This document shows, piece by piece, positions 26,255-32,686 of a stretch of DNA of 64,000 nucleotides (the first letter of the stretch is position 1; every line of letters starts with the position of its first letter). Source of the DNA: JAZDCZ01 sp046757925 (GTDB lineage: Bacteria; Gemmatimonadota; Gemmatimonadetes; Gemmatimonadales; GWC2-71-9); NCBI GenBank assembly GCA_046757925.1, contig JBHHZE010000012.1, positions 5,641 through 69,640 on the forward strand. Direction: 5' to 3'. The position numbers were made by a program, and so were the translations under genes. Under the pieces are notes generated by a model. That model worked only from the letters and a program-made list of their open reading frames with translations. It did no database searches and was not told the origin of the DNA.

Positions 26255-26740
26255 TTATCCGGTGACTGACCCGACTACGCGCTCGACGATTCCGCTCAGT
26301 TCGCTTGCTATGCTATCCAGCCCTTGGTAGGGAGCGAACTGGTGTACGGGGTTTTCATACCTCACCATCACTTTGCCATTGGGTGCTTCCATGACGAGTA
26401 TCTTGAGCGGCGGCTCTATGCCGCCGTTGCGATTGGCCTCGATGATCTGCCTCATAAATCGCGGATGAAAGAACAGGATCTGGCGCATTCCCTTGGTACG
26501 CATGCCGACCATGCGCAGCATCTGCTGCGGATTGATCTCATGAATGACCATGAGGTTTTCGGCTTCGATCGCCTGCTTGACTCGTGTCAGGGTTTCTTCA
26601 AACCCGTATGCCGATGGCCGGGTCACCAGGAACTCGGGCGTAGGAGCCTTGCCTTGTGCGTTGAGTCGGGCGGCGAACGATGTCATGCAAACTAAGGCCA
26701 CCAGAGTGGCTCCAATTCCATGCTGGATTTGTGATTTCAT
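26255..26740 (-). CDS. Exported DUF302-domain protein
   Basis: A 161-residue protein. Signal peptide (about 1-28, ending RLNAQ), then a DUF302 domain recognised from SAYGFEETLTRVKQAIEAENLMVIHEIN, LFFHPRFMRQIIEAN and LKILVMEAPNGKVMVRYENP. ATG 26740 follows GGAGAA. First gene of a three-gene module. DUF302 proteins are often found with metal-resistance genes; their biochemical role is not settled. Confidence 0.8.
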   Translation of the reverse strand: MKSQIQHGIGATLVALVCMTSFAARLNAQGKAPTPEFLVTRPSAYGFEETLTRVKQAIEAENLMVIHEINPQQMLRMVGMRTKGMRQILFFHPRFMRQIIEANRNGGIEPPLKILVMEAPNGKVMVRYENPVHQFAPYQGLDSIASELSGIVERVVGSVTG

Positions 26741-26782
26741 TGTTTTCTCCGGATATGCACGTGTCAGTTGTGTTTCATGCCA

Positions 26783-26813
26783 AGCTAAACCCGGTACTGT
26801 GGTGCAGGGTCAA
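26783..26813 (-). promoter_or_regulatory. Second MerR-type promoter, before the DUF302 module
   Basis: On the minus strand TTGACC (26813-26808) is followed after 19 bases by TTAGCT (26788-26783). The long spacer holds a dyad, GCAC-CACA-GTAC flanked by ACCCT and CGGGT. The layout is the same as the merR promoter at 30006-30036, including the 19-base spacer and the ACC...GGT ends. The start would be near 26776. Confidence 0.6.
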
Positions 26814-26902
26814 GGGCTCCGGTGGCTTTCTGCCACGGGCGGATAGAGATTGCGGGCATGCCGAAGCGTCACCGGCAGTTTGGCGAGACGGAGCGAGAGG
26901 AG

Positions 26903-27259
26903 TCAGCGCAGGGGCGATGCGCGGTGAGCGTGGACGAGCCTCCAGTTCCAAAGCGACGCCGCGACTAGTGCCAGCAAGCCCAATCCCACGACGATACCAG
27001 ATAACCAGAGGCCACCCGCGGCCAGCGCAGAGGCGGCCCACGCCAGCGCCGACGGCCCATTCTTGTGGTGCCGGTTTTTCTCCGACCGGAGAGCGAAGAT
27101 GGTAGCACCTAGAAAGAAAATGAGTAACGGGATGAGGATCGCGTCGGAGATGACAAAGCCGAGCCCAATGGCCGAAAGTGCGGCGAGGACCGGCGCTGCG
27201 CCCAGGCAGCAAAGCGCCGTGAAGATGCTGCCTATTGGTCCCCACTTGTCTGCGTGCAT
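26903..27259 (-). CDS. merC: MerC-like mercury transport membrane protein
   Basis: A 118-residue protein with four membrane segments. The first contains the vicinal pair in FTALCCLGAAPVL, as in MerC/MerT uptake proteins, followed by GLGFVISDAILIPLL. The second C-terminal Cys pair of classical MerC is missing; the tail is VHAHRASPLR. ATG 27259 follows AGGGAG. It lies 86 bases after merA in the same direction, as last gene of the mer operon. It should import Hg(II) for reduction by MerA. Confidence 0.8.
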   Translation of the reverse strand: MHADKWGPIGSIFTALCCLGAAPVLAALSAIGLGFVISDAILIPLLIFFLGATIFALRSEKNRHHKNGPSALAWAASALAAGGLWLSGIVVGLGLLALVAASLWNWRLVHAHRASPLR

Positions 27260-27345
27260 CTATGCATTTCTCCCTCAAGCTAGGGATCCCTGCGTCTTTT
27301 TGGGATCTTGGGTTGTATTGCCACGCCTCCCGCCCGGTGCAGTGA

Positions 27346-28800
27346 CTAGGCAGCACAGCAAGACAGCTGCGCAACGTCCTTGTCGAACGTCTGCGCGGCG
27401 AGCTTGATTCCCTCCGACAGCGTAAGATAGGGGTGGAACGTCGCGGTTATGTCTTCGATGGTTAGGCCGAACCGGATCGCGATTGCCGGCTCTGTGATCA
27501 TCTCACCGGCCTCAGGGGCAAGGATGTGCGCCCCCACTATGCGGCGCGACTTGGCATCGGCCACCAACTTGACGAATCCACGCGTGTCGCGCGCTGCTAT
27601 GGCTCGCGGTACGTGTTCGAGCGGCAAGATCGATGTGATTGGCTGGTACCCTTGGGACTTGGCCTCGGCCTCGGTTAGGCCGACCGTCGCAGCCGCAGGA
27701 TCGGTGAACGTCACCCGCGGTACGGCCGTGAGATCGTACGGCCGGGAGTCGTTTGCCAAAGCGTTTCCGGCGGCGACCGCGCCTGCGTACGCCGCTACGT
27801 AGACGAACATGGGTTCGCCTAGCACATCGCCGGCAGCGTAAATGAGGGGATTGGCGGTTTGAAGGCGATCGTCGGTTACGATGTTTCCACCACTTCCGAG
27901 CTGCACACCTGCTTCTTCCAACCCCATGTCGGCTGTATTGGGTTTACGGCCCGTGGCGACAAGCAACTGTTCGGCTGCTACCGTTGTAGTTTTACCTGCT
28001 TGCTCGTAGTGCACGGTATAGTTGGCGTCTTGCTCAACGCGCTGGATCTTGACATCGGTCAATATCTCCATGCCTTCTTGACGAGCGTATTCCAGCAGGG
28101 CCTTACCGATGTCGGGATCTTCCTGACGTAACACGGCGGACCGGCGTGACATGATAGTCACTTTGGTGCCGAGCCGAGCGAACATCTGACCTAGTTCCAT
28201 GGCGACGAAGCCGGCACCGATCACGAGCATGGACTCAGGTAACTTGGGGAGATCCATTGCGGTCGTGCTGTCTAGGAACCTCGTGTCGCTGAGCCCCGGG
28301 ATGGGTGGAACGCGAGGGGACGATCCGGTCGTCACGATCACCTTGCCGGCTTGGAGCACTTGTGTGTCTTCGAGCGTCACTGTTCCGTCTCTACCAACCC
28401 GTCCACGTTTTTGGAACAGCTCTATTCCTCCGTACGACTGCAAGACGCTCCAATACTTTGCCGTACGCAGATCGGTCACCAGAGAATCCTTTTGAGCCCG
28501 GATCGCGCGCCAGTCGACGGCGCCATCGGTTGCCGGGACCCCGGCGAATCCGTGATGCTGCCGGCGGTGGTTGGCCTCCGCGGCACGGATCAATGTCTTG
28601 GATGGTACGCATCCGACGTTGACACAGGTTCCGCCCAGAACGCCCGCGTTGACCATCGTCACGCTCGCACCCAGCTCCGCAGCCTTTATCGCCGCGGCAA
28701 ATCCCGCCGATCCACCACCCAACACTATCAGGTCAAACGAGCGGTGAGATTCTGTTGTGTTCGACTCACATGTGGGGCAAGATCCCTTAGTAGTTCGCAA
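27346..28800 (-). CDS. merA: Mercuric reductase
   Basis: A 484-residue flavin disulfide reductase that reduces Hg(II) to Hg(0) with NADPH. FAD motif GGGSAGFAAA (28-37), redox-active pair in GGTCVNVGC (Cys59, Cys64), NAD(P) motif GAGFVAMELGQ, dimer region with FHPYLTLSEG, and the essential C-terminal vicinal pair SCCAA (Cys481-482). It lacks the N-terminal HMA domain of many MerA proteins, but a CPTC pair is at residues 8-11. The start appears to be TTG at 28800, since AAGAGAG precedes it and no ATG is available before the FAD motif. Follows merP by 15 bases. Confidence 0.95.
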   Translation of the reverse strand: MRTTKGSCPTCESNTTESHRSFDLIVLGGGSAGFAAAIKAAELGASVTMVNAGVLGGTCVNVGCVPSKTLIRAAEANHRRQHHGFAGVPATDGAVDWRAIRAQKDSLVTDLRTAKYWSVLQSYGGIELFQKRGRVGRDGTVTLEDTQVLQAGKVIVTTGSSPRVPPIPGLSDTRFLDSTTAMDLPKLPESMLVIGAGFVAMELGQMFARLGTKVTIMSRRSAVLRQEDPDIGKALLEYARQEGMEILTDVKIQRVEQDANYTVHYEQAGKTTTVAAEQLLVATGRKPNTADMGLEEAGVQLGSGGNIVTDDRLQTANPLIYAAGDVLGEPMFVYVAAYAGAVAAGNALANDSRPYDLTAVPRVTFTDPAAATVGLTEAEAKSQGYQPITSILPLEHVPRAIAARDTRGFVKLVADAKSRRIVGAHILAPEAGEMITEPAIAIRFGLTIEDITATFHPYLTLSEGIKLAAQTFDKDVAQLSCCAA

Positions 28801-28815
28801 GATATTTCTCTCTTC

Positions 28816-29217
28816 TTAATTCTCCGGATGTCTCTGTCGGGTGTCAGGCTCGATCACGTTTGCATGATATCCGGTCATGCGTTCCAACTCGCCTATGAAT
28901 TCCGCAGGGGAGGTCCTCGACGAGTCGTAGCTGACTTGCGCGCGACCCTCTTCATACGACACCTGGGCTTCCTTTACTCCGTCAACTCGTTGCAAAGCCA
29001 CACGGGCTGCCGCTGCGCAGCCGGTTCACGTCATGCCCGTCACGTTTAACGTCACTGTTGTGGCGCCCGCGGGCGAGTTCATTACGGGCATTTCACCCAT
29101 GTCCATGGCGTCGCCGTGGTTGTGGCCCGCCATCTTGTCGTGATCGCGCTCGGGAATCTGGGCCACTATCCCGATGCCCAGCGCCGCGATCACTCCAGCC
29201 CACTGTAGTTTCGTCAC
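28816..29217 (-). CDS. merP: Periplasmic mercury-binding protein MerP, probable selenoprotein
   Basis: A 133-codon gene interrupted by one in-frame TGA (29028-29026, codon 64). Before it: an N-terminal membrane/signal segment (residues 5-22), a His/Met-rich linker (DHDKMAGHNHGDAMDMGEM) and the HMA start TLNVTGMT. After it in the same frame: TGCAAAARVALQRVDGVKEA and the rest of a complete HMA domain, stop at 28816. GMT-(TGA)-TGC aligns with the canonical GMTCTGC, so TGA replaces exactly the first metal-binding Cys. The GTG start follows GGAGG by seven bases. With selA in the window and a hairpin after the TGA, reading it as selenocysteine is favoured over a broken gene. Lies between merT and merA. 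Confidence 0.82.
28992..29010 (-). promoter_or_regulatory. SECIS-like hairpin after the merP TGA
   Basis: In the merP mRNA, GCAGCC (29010-29005) pairs with GGCU-UU-GC (28999-28992) around the loop CGUGU, whose second base is G. The loop begins 22 bases after the UGA, within the usual range of bacterial SECIS elements (about 16-37). A competing stem closer to the UGA, GGCUGC/GCAGCC (29022-29017 with 29010-29005), is also possible. Confidence 0.5.
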
Positions 29218-29230
29218 GGCCCTACCTCCG

Positions 29231-29569
29231 TTAGAGCACCAGTGTTTGCCACCGGGGATACGTCGCAAACAGTATCGCGACTCCCGTAGCGATCCAAAGC
29301 ATCGTCTTCATGCGCCGTCGTACTTTGGGATCCGCGCATACCTTGCCGGCATCGCAGGCCTTCTGTTCTTCACGGTGCAACAAGAAGAACCCCAGGAACA
29401 GAAAGAGCGCGGTACCGCCTAGGAAGTATGGCCTAAGTGGCGTGAAAGTCGCCGAGAGCCCGGCACCTGAAACACCCGCCGTAACTGCAAGCAACGGGCC
29501 CGCACAACAGAGCGCCGATGCGCCCGCCGTCACTATTCCTCCGATAGCACTAAGCAGTGTCTTACCCAT
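29231..29569 (-). CDS. merT: Mercuric ion transporter MerT
   Basis: A 112-residue inner-membrane protein with three membrane segments. The first has the vicinal pair in ASALCCAGPLLAV (Cys21-22), and the cytoplasmic loop has a second pair (ACDAGKVCADP, Cys72 and Cys78), as in Tn501-type MerT. It takes Hg(II) from MerP and passes it to MerA. Starts six bases after merR and ends 13 bases before the merP GTG. Confidence 0.93.
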   Translation of the reverse strand: MGKTLLSAIGGIVTAGASALCCAGPLLAVTAGVSGAGLSATFTPLRPYFLGGTALFLFLGFFLLHREEQKACDAGKVCADPKVRRRMKTMLWIATGVAILFATYPRWQTLVL

Positions 29570-29575
29570 TTGTCA

Positions 29576-29977
29576 CTATTCCTCTTCGTCCAAGAACTCG
29601 AGCATGGGGCACTCGCCGGTGGGCACGCGAGCCTCACACGACTCCACGAACCGCTCGAGTGCCTTCTTTAGGGCCCCGAGTTCGGCGATCTTCTGCTCGA
29701 CCGTCGCGATCTTCGACAGCGTCTTTTCTTTAACCGCTTGACACGCGCTCACGTGGTCGATCCTGAGCGCCAAGAGTTCGCCGATCTCATTGAGCGAGAA
29801 TCCGAGATCCTGTGCCCGCTTGATGAAGCGGATCTGCCGGGCCGCATCTGCGGAGTACTGTCTGTAGCCGGCCCTCGTCCGGTTCGGCGACTCTATGAGC
29901 CCCCTGCGTTCGTAATACCTGACCGTTTGGATATTCACTCCAGCCTTCGCGGCGAGCCGGCCTATCGTCATTGCCAT
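29576..29977 (-). CDS. merR: Mercury-responsive regulator MerR
   Basis: A 133-residue MerR-family regulator. N-terminal winged helix-turn-helix (IGRLAAKAGVNIQTVRYYERRGLI), a long dimerisation helix, and the three Hg(II)-binding cysteines at Cys79, Cys114 and Cys123 (VSACQAV, ESCEARVPTGECP), the same positions as in Bacillus RC607 MerR. ATG 29977 follows GGAG; a GTG one codon upstream is possible. First gene of the operon it controls, so it is autoregulated together with merT, merP, merA and merC. Confidence 0.95.
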   Translation of the reverse strand: MAMTIGRLAAKAGVNIQTVRYYERRGLIESPNRTRAGYRQYSADAARQIRFIKRAQDLGFSLNEIGELLALRIDHVSACQAVKEKTLSKIATVEQKIAELGALKKALERFVESCEARVPTGECPMLEFLDEEE

Positions 29978-30005
29978 CACGGATCTCCGGAGCTAGCAAC
30001 ATCTA

Positions 30006-30036
30006 AGATAAACCTTATACCATGGTACAAGGTCAA
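30006..30036 (-). promoter_or_regulatory. mer operator/promoter
   Basis: On the minus strand TTGACC (30036-30031), a 19-base spacer and TTATCT (30011-30006) form the overlong-spacer promoter used by MerR proteins. The spacer holds the dyad ACCTTG-TACCATGGTA-TAAGGT (30033-30012), with GTAC-CATG-GTAT close to the MerR consensus GTAC-N4-GTAC. Predicted transcript start about 30000. Confidence 0.85.
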
Positions 30037-30107
30037 GGGGCACTTGTCAGCGGGAATGACCGCGTGCACCATGAGATCGACCGGAACGTGAGGACTTGGG
30101 TGTAAGG

Positions 30108-30779
30108 ATGAGAACTGAGAGGCCGGATCTAGACTCGATTGTCGCTGGACTGGCGCACACAATGGTCCGGTTGACAGTGGACGAGCAGCGAACGGCGACC
30201 GAGCTCTATTGTCTTTTGGCAGAGGGTCGCCCGGTGAGTATGGCGCGACTGGCGGGGGGTGTTCGTCGGAGTGTTGAACAGGTGAAGCGTGGGCTCAACG
30301 CGGGCGGGCTCAAGAATTTGGTGTACACCGATGGCACCGGTTCCGTGATCGGCTTCGCAGGGCTGGCCATCGATCCCACGCACCATCGACTGACCGTGGG
30401 CGGTAGAACACTGTACACCTGGTGTGCCTGGGACGGGCTATTCATTCCCGGGGTGCTCGGCGAGACTGCCAGCATCGAATCGAAATGTCCCGTAACCGAT
30501 CGGACAGTCCGGGTTTCGCTCGCACCCCGTCGATTGAATTCGGTCGACCCGAGGGAGGCTGTTGTTTCGTTCGTCCTACCGGAGGACCAGCTGTTCGAAC
30601 AGTCCACGCAGGAGACGATCAGCGGGTTCTGTCGCTACGTATATTTCTTCGCCTCAGCTGATGTAGGTGCCGGTTGGACGGCGCAGCATGAAGGTACGTT
30701 TCTGCTGTCTGCACAAGAGGCATTCGAGTTGGGGCAGAGGTACAATGCCTTGCGGTTCGGCGCGGTGCTGAAATCATGA
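30108..30779 (+). CDS. merB: Alkylmercury lyase (organomercurial lyase)
   Basis: A 223-residue MerB, which splits the carbon-mercury bond and hands Hg(II) to MerA. The catalytic set is Cys106 and Asp109 (LYTWCAWDGLFIP) and Cys175 (SGFCRYVYFF), matching Cys96, Asp99 and Cys159 of R831b MerB. The N-terminal winged-helix part is present. The ATG at 30108 gives MRTERP; a TTG at 30096 would add four residues. Divergent from merR, so it may share the operator region, but I see no clear separate promoter. The locus is therefore broad-spectrum (organic and inorganic mercury). Confidence 0.93.
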   Translation: MRTERPDLDSIVAGLAHTMVRLTVDEQRTATELYCLLAEGRPVSMARLAGGVRRSVEQVKRGLNAGGLKNLVYTDGTGSVIGFAGLAIDPTHHRLTVGGRTLYTWCAWDGLFIPGVLGETASIESKCPVTDRTVRVSLAPRRLNSVDPREAVVSFVLPEDQLFEQSTQETISGFCRYVYFFASADVGAGWTAQHEGTFLLSAQEAFELGQRYNALRFGAVLKS

Positions 30780-30885
30780 GGACAGCGGAGAATCCGGCAG
30801 TGTTCGAGTGCTCCCTACCGTACCGGCCCCGAGTTCTGTATTCTGTCACTCGGTGAATCGTGAGATATAACAGACGAGGGTACGT

Positions 30886-31329
30886 GTGCTTCTAGACAGA
30901 AACCCCGGCCGTGGGACGAGGGGATGGATCGTGGTGGCGTTGTGGCTCACGGCTTGCGCGTCTGGATCCGCGATGGCTCTGTTCGATCAACACGCCTATG
31001 AAAACGCGACATCCCTCAAGGCCGAAGCGCTGGCGCTGATGGATCGTGCGGTTGATCCGTTTCAGATGCATGGAGACGAGGTGCACTATTTCATGACCAG
31101 AGTTGAGGCCGCGTACGAGTACTCCAAGGGAATTCCCAAGAACGGGCCATCGGCGGCGCAGTGGGAGATCTTGAGGGCGAGAGACGGAGCGCTTCTCTGG
31201 GGATTCTTCGACCTCTGGAAGCGACGCGGCACTCTGATCGCAGGGGACATAGAGGCCGGCAAGAAGAATGTTGCGGACGCGTTCGACTCGATCATTCGGT
31301 TAGAGGCAGAGAAGATCAGGAGGGAGTAG
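30886..31329 (+). CDS. Putative small lipoprotein
   Basis: A 147-residue exported protein. The signal peptide ends in the lipobox LTACAS (about residues 22-27). The mature part is helical (AEALALMDRAV, FMTRVEAAYEYSKGIPKNGPSAAQWEILRARDGALLWGFF) and contains a His/Glu segment MHGDEVH. No family recognised. GTG start after GAGGG. Followed by two genes on the same strand with gaps of 7 and 20 bases, probably one operon. Confidence 0.7.
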   Translation: MLLDRNPGRGTRGWIVVALWLTACASGSAMALFDQHAYENATSLKAEALALMDRAVDPFQMHGDEVHYFMTRVEAAYEYSKGIPKNGPSAAQWEILRARDGALLWGFFDLWKRRGTLIAGDIEAGKKNVADAFDSIIRLEAEKIRRE

Positions 31330-31336
31330 AGAGCTC

Positions 31337-31687
31337 GTGACTGAAAGAGGGGCAGAGGACTTCGACCGTTTCCTGGAGACGTTGGAAGAACGATTGCTTG
31401 TACTCGCACACGAGCTGATAGGTGACCATGCCAAGGCGCTGGTCAGCGACGGTCGGGACTTTGTTAGAGATACTGAGCACGATCTGCGCGAGTGGGCGGC
31501 GAAGTTGGCAAGTGGGAAAATGACGACAGAGGGGTTTGCACTGGTGGTGCGGGGCAAGGCCGATCTTGCCAAGATGAATGCTCTCGAAAAAGCGGGCTTG
31601 GCGGCTGTCAAGGTAGACAAGCTGCGGCGTTCTCTGATCGATGCGGTGATTGAGACGGCCACTGCCTTGTTGGTACCCAAGGTTTGA
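31337..31687 (+). CDS. Hypothetical helical protein
   Basis: A 116-residue soluble, highly charged, all-helical protein without membrane segment or cysteine. GTG start 31337, seven bases after the lipoprotein gene. I do not recognise it. Its residues 3-20 (ERGAEDFDRFLETLEERL) could form a coiled coil. The match in strand and tight spacing to the lipoprotein suggest they work together. Confidence 0.6.
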   Translation: MTERGAEDFDRFLETLEERLLVLAHELIGDHAKALVSDGRDFVRDTEHDLREWAAKLASGKMTTEGFALVVRGKADLAKMNALEKAGLAAVKVDKLRRSLIDAVIETATALLVPKV

Positions 31688-31707
31688 CGCGCGGGTATTG
31701 CTGAAGC

Positions 31708-32586
31708 GTGCAGCAACCGTTTCGTCTCAAGGTACTGACTTTCAATATCTGGGCACTTCCTGTAGCTATACCTGGTGCTGATCTACGCCGTCGGTCGGAG
31801 CTACTTCCCAAGGCCATCGCGGCATTGGACGTCGATTTGGTGGCATTGCAAGAGGCGTTTCATGCCCATACTCGGCGGACACTCCTTTCGGCCCTGGGGC
31901 ACGGCTACGCATGCCACCGTGATGCTCTAGCTACCCGCAGAGTGCTCGGTCTACTTCGGTTCGACACAACCGGCGGACTACTCAGTTTTTCGCGCTACCC
32001 GATTGTGCGGCAACGATGTGTTACGCTTGATCCTCCAAGCGACGCCCGCTTTACCGAGAAACTCGCTAGGAAGGGCGTGCTGCTACTAATCGTGAAAACA
32101 CCGGTAGGTGAAGTGGCATTCGCCAATCTGCATTTTCACGCGGGGCCCGAGGCTCGTTCTGTTCGCATACGGAGGGAGCAATACCGCGCACTGAACAGGT
32201 TGGTGGACGAACTTCCTGCTACCTTGCCCCTCATTGTGGCGGGTGACTTCAATACGTTTACGTCGATCTCGAGCGGTAGGCGCGGGCATGTAGCCCGGTC
32301 GCGGGAGATCGAACCCATGATAGAAGCCGGATTTGTCGATACTGCCGGTGTAGGCGATCACGGATTGGTACCCACCACCTACGCTGCGGGAGAGAACAGA
32401 TTCACCAAATTGTGGTACCATGGTTCCGACGCAGATCAACGGTTCGATCATGTCTTCTACAGGCGGTCCGAGCATCACGAGATTGTGGTCGAGCGAACGG
32501 CAATCGTATTTGACAATCCGGGGCGACCGCTGTCCGACCATTACGGCGTTATGACGGAGCTGCTGCTATCGAAGCGTAGCCATTGA
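31708..32586 (+). CDS. Endonuclease/exonuclease/phosphatase-family phosphodiesterase
   Basis: A 292-residue enzyme of the EEP superfamily. The metal and catalytic motifs are FNIW (12-15), LQE (acidic metal ligand near residue 49), ANLHFHAG, GDFNTF and the terminal SDHYG. It resembles neutral sphingomyelinase-like members. There is no signal peptide, so it acts in the cytoplasm unless exported otherwise. GTG start. Substrate could be a phospholipid head group, an inositol phosphate or nucleic acid. Confidence 0.85.
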   Translation: MQQPFRLKVLTFNIWALPVAIPGADLRRRSELLPKAIAALDVDLVALQEAFHAHTRRTLLSALGHGYACHRDALATRRVLGLLRFDTTGGLLSFSRYPIVRQRCVTLDPPSDARFTEKLARKGVLLLIVKTPVGEVAFANLHFHAGPEARSVRIRREQYRALNRLVDELPATLPLIVAGDFNTFTSISSGRRGHVARSREIEPMIEAGFVDTAGVGDHGLVPTTYAAGENRFTKLWYHGSDADQRFDHVFYRRSEHHEIVVERTAIVFDNPGRPLSDHYGVMTELLLSKRSH

Positions 32587-32686
32587 AACTCGAGGACATG
32601 CGGAACCGTATGGCGGAACAACTCTGTTTACAGTGGCGCATATACCACTTCCACCGAAAGTTTCTCACGTTGGGAGCTGTTGGCGT

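Noticed and set aside
28816..29268. merP as two separate genes or a simple pseudogene
   Set aside because: Both parts lie in one frame, form one complete HMA domain and are divided only by a TGA in place of the first Cys. With selA present, Sec recoding explains this better than two chance frames; a nonsense mutation remains possible and is stated as the alternative.
24661..30779. mer locus as a transposon or island with visible ends
   Set aside because: No transposase, resolvase, integrase, terminal repeats or tRNA seen around it; transfer is plausible but not shown.
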